Origin: UKL13-3 sp044353855 | GTDB lineage: Bacteria; Bacteroidota; Bacteroidia; UKL13-3 | Assembly: GCA_044353855.1 (NCBI GenBank) | Contig: JBILBF010000001.1 | Span: 682,001 to 746,000 of the forward strand | Direction of reading: 5' to 3' | Length of the DNA: 64,000 nt | Shown here: positions 26,951-36,700 of the stretch, in pieces | How the letters are laid out: each line of letters starts with the position of its first letter | Position numbering within the stretch: the stretch's first letter is position 1 | Notes under the pieces: generated by a model | Seen by the model: only the letters and a program-made list of their open reading frames with translations | Told to the model about the DNA's origin: nothing | Databases searched by the model: none | Made by a program: the position numbers and the translations under genes

Positions 26951-28024
26951 CTATCCATAAATACATCCACCTATACTTGAAAATTTTGCGTTGGTGACTT
27001 CGGCCAAGGCTGTGGTTTTGTGTTGCAGTTTTAACACTCCCATAAAGGCAAAAATTAGGGCTTCTTTAAACTCAATAAGGTTTGATGGGGGCAATATGAG
27101 TTCTTGTTTTGTGAGCGAGCGCAAGCGGTTTACCAAAAACGAATTAAACGCTCCGCCACCTGTAATCAACATATTGGTACCAGCAACACGATTGAATGTA
27201 GTGCTTAGTTGTAGTGCAATATGCTCTGTAAACGTAGCCAATAAATCTTCATGGGTTAGGGTAAAAGATGTTACCAAAGGCCATATTTCTTTTTCTACCC
27301 ATTCTCGGCTGAGGCTTTTTGCCCCTAGTTGTTGGTAATATAGTATACCATTTAAGGTATCGAGTAAGGCAGTATTTATTTTTCCTGTTGCTGCAAGTTG
27401 CCCATTTTCGTCATACGCAAATCCTATTTGCTGTGCCACTGCATTGAGTAATATATTACAAGGGCAAATATCAAACGCCAATCTTTTTCCATTTTGCTTA
27501 AAACTGATATTGGCAAATCCACCCAAGTTTAAACACGCATCATATTCAGAAAATAATAATTCATCGCCAATAGGAACAAGGGGTGCTCCTTGTCCGCCCA
27601 AAGCCACATCTACAGTTCTAAAGTCGCAAATAGTTGGTATTGATGTTTCAGCATAAATGGCTGCTCCACTTCCAATTTGGGTAGTATAATTTTCGGCAGG
27701 ATTGTGAAAAATAGTATGCCCGTGTGAGGCTATATAATCAACTTGTAATTGGTTTTGTTTGATAAAATCATGTATGCATTGGCCAATATATTTTCCATAA
27801 AAAGCATCGGTTTTAGGTAATACAAACATGGGTTGCTTGTGCAATTCGTTTAACCGAGTTAACCAAGTTTGAGTATAAGGAATGGTTTGTGCAGGGCCAA
27901 GTGTATAGTGCCATTTATCGTTTACACACTCAAATTCACAATAGGCTACATCTAGTCCATCCATGGATGTGCCACTCATTACGCCTATTACTTTATACGA
28001 ATTCATGTTGATTGTGTTGTGCAT
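26951..28024 (-). CDS. anmK: Anhydro-N-acetylmuramic acid kinase
   Basis: AnmK hydrolyses the 1,6-anhydro bond and phosphorylates anhydroMurNAc released from recycled muropeptides, giving MurNAc-6-phosphate for MurQ. The ATP loop is VIGVMSGTSMDGLDVAYCEF, NLGGFANIS lies in the middle, and LITGGGAFNSFL is the adenosine site. The ATG at 28024 or at 28006 (MNSYKVIG) could start it; the latter fits the family better. It starts 10 bases after the TrpF-like gene and is probably co-transcribed with it. A decayed partial second copy exists at 47460-47627. Confidence 0.92.
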   Translation of the reverse strand: MHNTINMNSYKVIGVMSGTSMDGLDVAYCEFECVNDKWHYTLGPAQTIPYTQTWLTRLNELHKQPMFVLPKTDAFYGKYIGQCIHDFIKQNQLQVDYIASHGHTIFHNPAENYTTQIGSGAAIYAETSIPTICDFRTVDVALGGQGAPLVPIGDELLFSEYDACLNLGGFANISFKQNGKRLAFDICPCNILLNAVAQQIGFAYDENGQLAATGKINTALLDTLNGILYYQQLGAKSLSREWVEKEIWPLVTSFTLTHEDLLATFTEHIALQLSTTFNRVAGTNMLITGGGAFNSFLVNRLRSLTKQELILPPSNLIEFKEALIFAFMGVLKLQHKTTALAEVTNAKFSSIGGCIYG

Positions 28025-28034
28025 TTTGTGCTTA

Positions 28035-28652
28035 CTAATCTTCTACCAAAATTTTCTCCAACAACTCATTCAATTCATCAAAATCTTTGATGCCTGCTTT
28101 TTCTTCCTGCCCTCCCGAAACATTGATGGCAAAAGGGTTAAATGATTCAATTATAGTTAACACATTGTCCAAATTTATTGTGAGTCCATACATAATATTT
28201 ACCTCTTTGCACAATGATTGTAATTGGTTTGTATCAATATGTTCAGTCGTTTGAGTTGAATACAAATGAAAGGCATCAGCTACATTTTTATAGGCATCTA
28301 TTTCAGTTTGCAAGGATGTTGTATCAAATTCACTCACATCAATTTTTTTGATGATGGGTTTGCCTAAACGTAATAATTCATCGGGAAGTAATTTGTTGTC
28401 CACTTCAACTACATCTATATTGAGCAAATCGCTTATATCTTTTATTTCATCCAAACGTTGATTGCCAAACTCAGCTACCACCAAGCTTCCCGTAACCCAA
28501 TCTATTATTTCTTTGGCTTTAAGGGGCGTAATGTAATTTTCGTTTTCGGGGTCAAAACAAAATCCAATATAGGTTGCACCAGCAGCAGCTCCAAAACGGG
28601 CATCGCTTAAGTTGGTAATATTACCTAGCTTTATGTTACTTAAAAAACTCAT
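28035..28652 (-). CDS. TrpF-like (beta/alpha)8 protein without the catalytic cysteine
   Basis: The 205-residue protein resembles phosphoribosylanthranilate isomerase. IKLGNITNLSDARFGAAAGATYIGFCF aligns with the TrpF start (K-I-C-G-I-T-N-x-x-D-A), and INVSGGQEEKAGIKDFDEL aligns with the phosphate-binding end. The cysteine acting as general base in TrpF is replaced (K-L-G-N-I-T-N), and no other trp genes are near. It is therefore likely a paralogue with another role, not the tryptophan-pathway enzyme. It heads a two-gene transcript with anmK. Confidence 0.65.
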   Translation of the reverse strand: MSFLSNIKLGNITNLSDARFGAAAGATYIGFCFDPENENYITPLKAKEIIDWVTGSLVVAEFGNQRLDEIKDISDLLNIDVVEVDNKLLPDELLRLGKPIIKKIDVSEFDTTSLQTEIDAYKNVADAFHLYSTQTTEHIDTNQLQSLCKEVNIMYGLTINLDNVLTIIESFNPFAINVSGGQEEKAGIKDFDELNELLEKILVED

Positions 28653-28656
28653 GCGG

Positions 28657-28698
28657 CAAATGTAATGTGTAAATGCGAAGATGTGCAGATGAGGTAAT
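28657..28698. repeat. Heptad-repeat tract (AAATGTG family), left half
   Basis: Six 7-base units: CAAATGT, AATGTGT, AAATGCG, AAGATGT, GCAGATG, AGGTAAT. It lies in the divergent intergenic space between the TrpF-like gene and the alkyltransferase-like gene. It closely matches the tract at 58480. Confidence 0.6.
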
Positions 28699-28760
28699 TA
28701 TATTTACCAATTACTCTTTTAAGGTTCAATTTGAAGAGTTCATTTATTCTTCTTAAAATT

Positions 28761-28789
28761 TACACATCTTCGCAAATGCACAGCTGCAA
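28761..28789. repeat. Heptad-repeat tract, inverted relative to 28657-28698
   Basis: Units ACACATC, TTCGCAA, ATGCACA, GCTGCAA. CACATCTTCGC (28764-28774) is the perfect complement of GCGAAGATGTG (28676-28686), so the two tracts face each other across about 75 bases. Confidence 0.6.
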
Positions 28790-28795
28790 ATAAAA

Positions 28796-29131
28796 ATGGC
28801 AACAACCTCCACCTTTTTCAACGATGTTTACGAAGTGGTAAAATTGATACCCAAGGGGCGGGTTACGAGTTATGGAGCTATTGCCACATATTTGGGAAGT
28901 GCCAAAAGTTCGCGTTTGGTTGGATATGCGATGAATGCTGCTCATGCATTTCCCGATATACCAGCACAACGGGTGGTAAACAGAAATGGATTACTCACCG
29001 GCAAACATCATTTTGCAACCATAACCCGTATGGAAGAATTACTCAAAAAAGAAGGTGTAAAAGTGAAAGATGACCAAGTAGTTGATTTCGAAAAACGCTT
29101 TTGGGACCCGATGGTGGAGTTGGCTATTTGA
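28796..29131 (+). CDS. Alkyltransferase-like (Atl/MGMT-fold) DNA-lesion-binding protein
   Basis: The 111-residue protein has the DNA-binding domain of O6-alkylguanine-DNA alkyltransferase: IPKGRVTSYGAIATYLGSA and SSRLVGYAMNAA, including the arginine finger. At the active-site position, where true enzymes have PCHR, it reads PAQRVVNRNG, with no cysteine. Such Atl proteins bind alkylated bases and pass them to nucleotide excision repair without repairing them directly. The size matches Atl rather than full MGMT. It is transcribed divergently from the TrpF-like gene. Confidence 0.82.
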   Translation: MATTSTFFNDVYEVVKLIPKGRVTSYGAIATYLGSAKSSRLVGYAMNAAHAFPDIPAQRVVNRNGLLTGKHHFATITRMEELLKKEGVKVKDDQVVDFEKRFWDPMVELAI

Positions 29132-29295
29132 ATTATTTACCAAATCATTTCTTTTACTTTATTTGCCGCAAATTTCGCTTAATTATTCTTTTAGTAATTG
29201 CAGTTTATATAATTCCTTTTTAGAGAAATAATCGTAATGGGCAACTATTAATATCCATTTACTCATTTTCAACATTTACTCCTTTACTCATTTCT

Positions 29296-30840
29296 TCAAT
29301 TCCCTCCCCAACTCTCTCTATCCAAACTCCGATACTGAATAGCTTCCGCTAAATGTTCAATTTTTATTTCTTCGCTTTGTGCTAAATCGGCAATGGTGCG
29401 TGCTACTTTTAATATGCGATCATATGCCCTTGCACTGAGTTGCAATTTATTCATGGCTGTTTTTAACAGCTGTTGTCCTGCATTACTTATTTGGCACCAC
29501 TCGCGCACTTGTGTACTGCTCATTTGGGCATTGCTGTATATATTTTCTTTGTCTTTATATCTATCGTTTTGTACATCTCTTGCTTTCATCACCCGTTCGC
29601 GCACATTTACACTTTCTTCTGCTTTGCGCAATTCGGTTAATTGGTCAAAATCAACAGGTGTAACTTCAATATGAATATCAATTCGATCCAATAACGGCCC
29701 CGATACTTTACTCAAATATTTTTGTACCACACCTGGTCCACACATACACTCTTTTTCGGGGTGGTTAAAATACCCACAGGGACAAGGATTCATAGATGCT
29801 ACAAGCATAAAACTACAAGGATATTCAACAGAAAATTTAGCGCGAGAAATGGTAATTCTCCTTTCTTCTAAAGGTTGGCGCATAACTTCCAACACGGTGC
29901 GTTTAAACTCTGGTAATTCATCTAAAAAAAGCACCCCATTATGAGCTAAGCTAATTTCGCCTGGCTGTGGATTGTTGCCACCTCCAACAAGTGCAATATC
30001 ACTAATGGTATGGTGCGGACTTCGAAAAGGGCGTTGATACAAGAGGGATGTTTCTTTGTTTAAGCGCCCAGCCACCGAATGTATTTTGGTTGACTCTAAT
30101 GCTTCTTGTAAATTGAGTGGAGGCAAAATGGAAGGTAAGCGTTTGGCAAGCATCGTTTTTCCCGAACCTGGTGGACCAATCAAGATCACATTATGTCCAC
30201 CGGCAGCGGCAATTTCTAAAGCTCGTTTGATATTTTCTTGTCCGCGCACATCCGAAAAATCAGTATCGTTTTTGTGCAGGTTGTCTTCAAATTCTTTGCG
30301 TGTATCAATCTCCACTTGCTCAATGGTTCCTTCATCATTCAAAAAATCAATTACTTCTTTTAAATTTACTGCACCGAGTACTTTTAAATTGTTTACAATA
30401 GCCGCTTCGCGGGCATTTTCTTTGGGTAAAATAAATCCTTCAAATCCATCTTTGCGCGCTTGTATAGCTATGGGTAAAGCTCCTTTTATGGGTTTTAAAG
30501 TTCCATCCAAAGCAAGCTCACCCATAATTAAATAGTTGGCTAGTTTTTCGCCATTCACTTGATCGCTTGCGGCTAAAACGCCAAGTGCAATGGGCAAATC
30601 ATACGAGGAACCTTCTTTGCGAATATCGGCTGGAGCCATATTGATAACCGTGCGTTTGCGGGGCATGGCAAGTTTAATATTACGCACTGCTGTTTCTACC
30701 CTTTCTTTTCCTTCTTTTACAGCATTATCGGGTAATCCTACCAAACTATAGCCAATTCCTTGATCTGATACATTTACTTCAATGGTAATGGTTACTGCAT
30801 TTACACCGTGTACGGCACTTCCAAAAGTTCTAACGAGCAT
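29296..30840 (-). CDS. comM: YifB/ComM-like Mg-chelatase-family AAA+ ATPase
   Basis: The 514-residue protein opens with the YifB N-terminal domain (GYSLVGLPDNAVKEGKERV), then the AAA+ core with Walker A GPPGSGKTMLAKRLP near 220 and Walker B VLFLDELPEF. A zinc-like cysteine cluster follows (MNPCPCGYFNHPEKECMCG), then the C-terminal lid (QLSARAYDRILKVARTIADL). ComM homologues are hexameric helicases that drive branch migration during natural transformation. A ComEC gene at 45 kb is consistent with competence in this organism. The symbol is by homology. Confidence 0.88.
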   Translation of the reverse strand: MLVRTFGSAVHGVNAVTITIEVNVSDQGIGYSLVGLPDNAVKEGKERVETAVRNIKLAMPRKRTVINMAPADIRKEGSSYDLPIALGVLAASDQVNGEKLANYLIMGELALDGTLKPIKGALPIAIQARKDGFEGFILPKENAREAAIVNNLKVLGAVNLKEVIDFLNDEGTIEQVEIDTRKEFEDNLHKNDTDFSDVRGQENIKRALEIAAAGGHNVILIGPPGSGKTMLAKRLPSILPPLNLQEALESTKIHSVAGRLNKETSLLYQRPFRSPHHTISDIALVGGGNNPQPGEISLAHNGVLFLDELPEFKRTVLEVMRQPLEERRITISRAKFSVEYPCSFMLVASMNPCPCGYFNHPEKECMCGPGVVQKYLSKVSGPLLDRIDIHIEVTPVDFDQLTELRKAEESVNVRERVMKARDVQNDRYKDKENIYSNAQMSSTQVREWCQISNAGQQLLKTAMNKLQLSARAYDRILKVARTIADLAQSEEIKIEHLAEAIQYRSLDRESWGGN

Positions 30841-30938
30841 AGGGATAAATTGATTTATATTTATGCAAATTAGTAAATTTTATAGGTATTATAGTTGAAT
30901 ACTTTAAAATGATAGTTTTGCTTTTTAGTAAACACCAA

Positions 30939-32960
30939 ATGGAATATAAATTTACCAATCGTCTCATAAAGGCATCTAGCCCTTACTTATTGCAACATGC
31001 ACACAACCCCGTAAATTGGTACGAATGGGGCGATGAAGCTTTTGCAAAAGCTAAACAGGAAGATAAACTTGTATTGGTAAGTATTGGCTATTCAGCTTGT
31101 CATTGGTGCCATGTGATGGAACATGAGTGTTTTGAACAAGAAGATACAGCTGCCATTATGAATGAACATTTTATATGCATTAAAGTGGATAGAGAAGAAC
31201 GACCCGATGTGGACCAACTATACATGGATGCAGTGCAATTGTTAACAGGGCAAGGCGGTTGGCCACTTAATTGTTTTACCCTGCCCGATGGAAGGCCCTT
31301 GCATGGAGGAACTTATTTTTCCAAACAACAATGGGAAAATGTGTTGCACTCGTTAGCGGGTTTTTACCAAAATAAAAAGCAAGAAGCGTTAGAATTTGCA
31401 ACCGAATTAACCAATGGCATCAAAAATTTGGATGCGATTATTGCTCATCCCGAAACAGAATTGATGTCTAAAGCAACACTCGAAAATAGGATGGATGAGT
31501 GGAAAAACCAGTTTGATATAACGTATGGTGGATACAATTGGGCACCTAAATTTCCGATGCCCAACAATTGGGAATTTTATTTGCAATTTGGAACCCTTAC
31601 ACACAACCCAGAACTTACAGATGCTACTCATTTAACCCTACAACGAATGGCAGAAGGTGGTATTTATGATCAGCTTGGCGGAGGTTTTTCGCGTTACAGC
31701 ACCGATAGCTTTTGGAAAGTTCCGCACTTTGAAAAAATGTTGTATGATAATGCACAATTAATGGGATTGTATGCCAAAGCATTTCAACACAAAGCACTTC
31801 CATTATACAAACATATTGTAACCCATACCCACCAATTTATACAACAAGAATTAACCAATGCCGAAGGATTATTTTACAGTGCTTTGGATGCCGATAGTGA
31901 GGGCGTAGAAGGAAAATGTTATGTATGGAGCAAACAAGAATTAGCGCAATTGCTGGGCGATGATGAACCGTTGTTTAGCCTATATTACAGTGTTGAAAAT
32001 GATGGAAATTGGGAACACGGAATTAATATTTTGCATAAAACCAAAACCGACCTTGAGCTTGAAACAATAACAGGAAAAAGCATTGCTGATATAAAAGATA
32101 GTATTGAAAAGTGTACTGCTATGTTGTTACCCGTAAGAGATAAACGAATTGCTCCTGGATTAGATGATAAGTGTATTACATCCTGGAACGCATTGATGAT
32201 AAAAGGCTATGCCGAAGCATTTGAAGTATTTGGAGATAAACAGTATTTGAATGCAGCTAAACAAGCAGCTGATACTTTATTGGATAAGATGTGGGACCAT
32301 AAAAAACTGTATCGTATTTATAAAAATGGAACAGTGAGCATTCATGGATTTGCCGAAGATTATGCAACCTTTGCCGAGGCTCTTATTGCATTATATGAGG
32401 CGGGTGCAAATGAAAATTATTTGCATCATGCACACCATGTTTTACAATCAGCAATGGAACAGTTTTACAGCAACGAGCACCATTTATTTTATTTTAAATC
32501 GGTTAGCGATAAACAATTAATTGCCCGAAAAATTGATATGAATGATGATGTAATTCCTTCGGCAAATTCAATTTTTGTAAAGGTGCTCATCAAACTAGGA
32601 TATTATTTTAATGATGCATCTTACCACACTATTGCTACCCAAATGATATTGGCAGTACAACCCAAAATAGCCAAGCGTGTAGCTGGTTATACCAATTGGA
32701 TGCAAGCACTTGTATGGTTGCAATATGGTTTTAATCAAGTTATTATTTGTGGTGAACATGCAAATGAATACAAACGTATGTTACAACAACACTATATACC
32801 CAATAGCTTGGTAATTGCATTGACCAAACCGAGTTTAACGGTTCCTTTGTTAGCAGATAAAAGGGCAGGTGCTACAACAACATTTTACATTTGCACAGAT
32901 AAAACATGCTCTTTGCCATTAACAAATATTGAAGAAGTAAAGCAATTGTTAATCGTTTAA
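30939..32960 (+). CDS. DUF255 / YyaL-type thioredoxin-like protein with glycosidase-like toroid
   Basis: From the ATG at 30939 the protein begins NRLIKASSPYLLQHAHNPVNW, the hallmark of the SSP411/YyaL family. An N-terminal thioredoxin-like domain with the CxxC pair SACHWCHVMEHECF is followed by an (alpha/alpha)6-barrel region of about 450 residues with LDDKCITSWNALMIKGYAEA. It has 673 residues, the usual size. The biochemical role of bacterial members is unsettled. An earlier ATG at 30909 would add ten residues that do not match the family. Confidence 0.88.
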   Translation: MEYKFTNRLIKASSPYLLQHAHNPVNWYEWGDEAFAKAKQEDKLVLVSIGYSACHWCHVMEHECFEQEDTAAIMNEHFICIKVDREERPDVDQLYMDAVQLLTGQGGWPLNCFTLPDGRPLHGGTYFSKQQWENVLHSLAGFYQNKKQEALEFATELTNGIKNLDAIIAHPETELMSKATLENRMDEWKNQFDITYGGYNWAPKFPMPNNWEFYLQFGTLTHNPELTDATHLTLQRMAEGGIYDQLGGGFSRYSTDSFWKVPHFEKMLYDNAQLMGLYAKAFQHKALPLYKHIVTHTHQFIQQELTNAEGLFYSALDADSEGVEGKCYVWSKQELAQLLGDDEPLFSLYYSVENDGNWEHGINILHKTKTDLELETITGKSIADIKDSIEKCTAMLLPVRDKRIAPGLDDKCITSWNALMIKGYAEAFEVFGDKQYLNAAKQAADTLLDKMWDHKKLYRIYKNGTVSIHGFAEDYATFAEALIALYEAGANENYLHHAHHVLQSAMEQFYSNEHHLFYFKSVSDKQLIARKIDMNDDVIPSANSIFVKVLIKLGYYFNDASYHTIATQMILAVQPKIAKRVAGYTNWMQALVWLQYGFNQVIICGEHANEYKRMLQQHYIPNSLVIALTKPSLTVPLLADKRAGATTTFYICTDKTCSLPLTNIEEVKQLLIV

Positions 32961-33006
32961 CTGAAAACGTAGAAACGATATTTTAACAAAGAGTAATAAA
33001 TTAAAA

Positions 33007-33594
33007 CTATAGGTGTACCAATTTAAATTCTAGTTTCTCAGCAAAAGATTTATAATATTGTTTGATATGCAATTGCACACTGTTTAAGTTTCTAAACTCT
33101 TGAAGCATATCAATCAGCAAGATATCAAAGGCACATCCTTCTACAAATTTTATTTCTTTGCCAAATCCACATACACACAATGCATTTGTTTTGCGAATAA
33201 ATCTTTTAATATGTCTTAAATCGGTATTAAGGGTGTGGCACGTTCCAAAATGGATAATTTTATTATGGCAATTGGGGCCTAAAATTTCGGCCAATTCATC
33301 CAATGTTACAATTTCTTTTCCCACCAAAATTTGGTTGGGTTTGCCATGAAAGGCAATATACAAAATACTGTAATCTTTATACCTTTTTTGTTGCCATTGA
33401 TTGAGGTAATAAGCCATGTTTTCGCGGGTGCCACAATGGCGGTGAATAAAATCAATGTTTCTACTTTTTTTCAAAAAAGTTAGTACCTCAAGCACACTGG
33501 TTTGGTGCTTCAAGTTTTTGTTCCAATCACCTTCAAGGCAAAATACTTCTTTGTTGTATGTTTTTGAAAAACGCATTTGATTGACATAAGCCAT
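33007..33594 (-). CDS. Stand-alone caspase-like (CHAT-like) protein candidate
   Basis: The 195-residue protein alternates hydrophobic strands and helices in the order of a caspase/CHAT half. The strand YSILYIAFHGKPNQILV ends with His83-Gly84, and the strand KIIHFGTCHTL carries Cys119, 36 residues later. This is the spacing and strand context of the His-Cys dyad in clan CD peptidases. A further conserved-looking segment, VCGFGKEIKFVEGCAFDILL, follows as in CHAT domains. There is no partner domain or effector beside it, and no signal peptide. The assignment rests on motif pattern only. Confidence 0.5.
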   Translation of the reverse strand: MAYVNQMRFSKTYNKEVFCLEGDWNKNLKHQTSVLEVLTFLKKSRNIDFIHRHCGTRENMAYYLNQWQQKRYKDYSILYIAFHGKPNQILVGKEIVTLDELAEILGPNCHNKIIHFGTCHTLNTDLRHIKRFIRKTNALCVCGFGKEIKFVEGCAFDILLIDMLQEFRNLNSVQLHIKQYYKSFAEKLEFKLVHL

Positions 33595-33758
33595 GCGAAG
33601 ATAAGTTATTAGTTATTTTTAGCCTTTTTTCTTTCTGCTATGATTTAGATTGTATTACGAAGACACCTATAAATACCCCTTTTGAAAAATTTTACATAAA
33701 AAAATTGACTTTAATCATATTAGTTATTACATTGTATGTTCATTTTAAATATAATTAT

Positions 33759-36700
33759 ATGAAAAACACCTACAAAATTTTATTGCTTATTATTTTACTC
33801 ACCTTTACGGGCAAGATTTATGCACAGGCCCCTACCCGTGTTTCCGAAGATTTTAATACCACACTTGTTCCAAGCAATTGGACTAATTCTTTAAACACAA
33901 GTTCGCTTATTTCTCGTGTTACAACTGTTCAAAGTTTTGGAAGAACAGGAACGATAGCTGCTGTAAGGGCAGATAATTATAATGTAGCTGCTGGAAGAGC
34001 TTTACTTGAGACCCCACTATTCACTGTTCCGACTGTTGTAGAAGATACACTCAGGTTTGATGTAGCTCATGCAACATATACAACAGGTGAAAAAGATTCA
34101 TTAATTGTGCTTGCCTTTGATGGTGTTTCATACAACAGAATTGCTGCTTGGGGATCTAGTCCAACAATTGATTTGGCGGGTATTACCACTGCCATTGCAC
34201 AAGGGGCAGCATTTGTTCCAACAAGTGCACAATGGGTTACCAAAAAATTGCCATTGCCAGTTGGAACAACCGGTATTCGATTTGAATTTTATACTGATAA
34301 CGGTAACAACCTTTATTTGGATAGGGTAATTGTTGATAGTTTTTACGCTGCACCGATGGTTTATAACTCATCAACCACAACCCAAAGTGTGGTATCAACT
34401 GTTTTTAATACAGCAACTAATCAGCAAATAATTGGTATTACAGTCAATGTATCAGGTAATACAACACCTCTTGATGTTACAAATTTTGATTTTAATACAG
34501 GTGCAACAACAAATGCATTGGGTTCTATAGATAGCGCCAAGGTTTTTTATACAGGTAGTACAAATTCCTTTTCGGCAATAGGAAGATTTGGTCAAACTGG
34601 AACTCCGAATGGTCTTTTTTCAATTACAGGAACACAAGCACTTGGTGATGGAAATAACTATTTTTGGTTGGTATACGATATTAAACCAGGAGTTACTCCT
34701 GGAGATACGGTAGATGCCGAGTGTTTAAGTGTTACTGTTGGAGCTGTTACACAAACGCCAACAATTACAAGCCCAGCAGGAGTGCGAATTATAGACGTGG
34801 CCAGTGCAATAAGTGTTACTTCAACTGCGGGCGTTGCTCTAAACACTTACAATACGTTAAAGGCAGCATTTGATAAAATAAATGTCGGTTACCATCAAGG
34901 AAGTATTGATATTAGAATAAATCAAAGTACAACAGAAACAGCAACTTGTTTGCTCGACTCTTCAGGCAACCCAACAGGTTCAAATTACACAGCCATATCG
35001 ATTCAACCAGCAGATACTGCAACTACTCAAAAAACGATATCTTTTACTACAACAGGTTCTTCTTCATTAACGTTTAATGGCTCAGATAACATCACAATTG
35101 ATGGACGTCCATTGGGATCGGGTACTTCAAAATTGCTGGGATTTAACCATACGGGCACAACTGCTGGGTCACATAATTTTACCTTGACTAATGGCGCACG
35201 TTTTTTTGCTACACGTTTTTGTAGTTTTACGCATAGTACAACTACAGCAGTTGTTGCATCCAATATTTTATTGTCAACTTCGGTAGCACCACGTTCGCCT
35301 AATGCTGATATTAGAATAGAAGATTGCCGATTGCAAGGAGGTAGAGCAGGAGTATATTTAAGTGCTACTGCAACAAATCCAATGGACAGTATTTCGATCA
35401 TAAGAAATGAATTTGTTGATTTTGCAAATGCAGCAATTTTATCAACTACAGGCTCATTTAAAAAAGTACTAATTGATTCAAATTTGATGTACCAAACATT
35501 TAACAGTGCAACAGCGCCAACAGCTATAGATATAAGACATAATGATATAGGAACGGATCTTACAATTACTAGAAATCGTATTTTTGATATGCAAACTGCA
35601 ACTACTAATTTTATTAGAGGTATTGTGGTTGCGCCTACTACTTTGAACACAGGTACTGTTATATTGGTTGCTAATAATTTTATTTCATTAACTAAAAATG
35701 GGGGTTCAGGTGCTAATGTGAGAGGATTTGAGTTTGGTGGTGCTGGTAATGTAGTTTGCAGATTTATTCATAATACGGTGCTTATTGGTGGAACACATAC
35801 AGGTGGAACAGCTGGAGGAGTTGTATCTATTGGCATTAATAAAATAAATACTTCTGCATTATCTACTTGGGTATGCAGAAATAACGTATCGATAAATAAA
35901 CGCACAGGTGGTACAACGGGTCTATTTCATACTGCCGCTTGGGTATCTGGTATTGGTACATCATTGGTGGGCACTTATGATATTAACTACAATATTTATT
36001 GGGCTACAGGAGGAGCGGGTAATGGGCCATTTCCTGCTGTATGGGGCGGAACACTTCAGCCTCAAGCGGGTCAAACAGCATACAGAAATGCTGCAACACC
36101 TCAAGAACAAAATTCTATTTTTGGTAATGTAAGTTTTGTAAGCAATACCGATCTTTCTTTATCAGGAGCATCTATCAATAATTATGTGACAATGGGGGCT
36201 CCACTTTCAGCATTTGTAAGTGCCGATATTTTTGGAACAGCTAGAATTAATCCTACTTATAAAGGAGCGCACGAGTCAACACCTTTTAACAATTTAAAAG
36301 ATGCTCAAGTAAAAGAGGTGTATACCTTAGGTAAATTACCAATACCCTATGCTATACCACATGAGGTAAGAGCTAATATTATTAATCAGGGTATTGATAC
36401 CTTGTTTAACCAACAAGTAGATTTGCAAATTAGTGGAACAAATACATTTTCTGATATTCAATTTATTGATACCATTTTACCTGGGGCTGCTAAAATTGTA
36501 ACTTTTGTTCCATATTCATACGCAAATCTTGGAACTTGTGTATTAACAGTAACTGTACCTACAGATAGTACGAATAGCAACAACACTAAATCAACAAATC
36601 AGACTATTACCAATGATGTGTATGCTTATGCCGATCCAACATTACCCTCTGTTGGAGGTGTAGGTTTTAATGGAGTAGGGGGTGATTTTATAGCAAAGTT

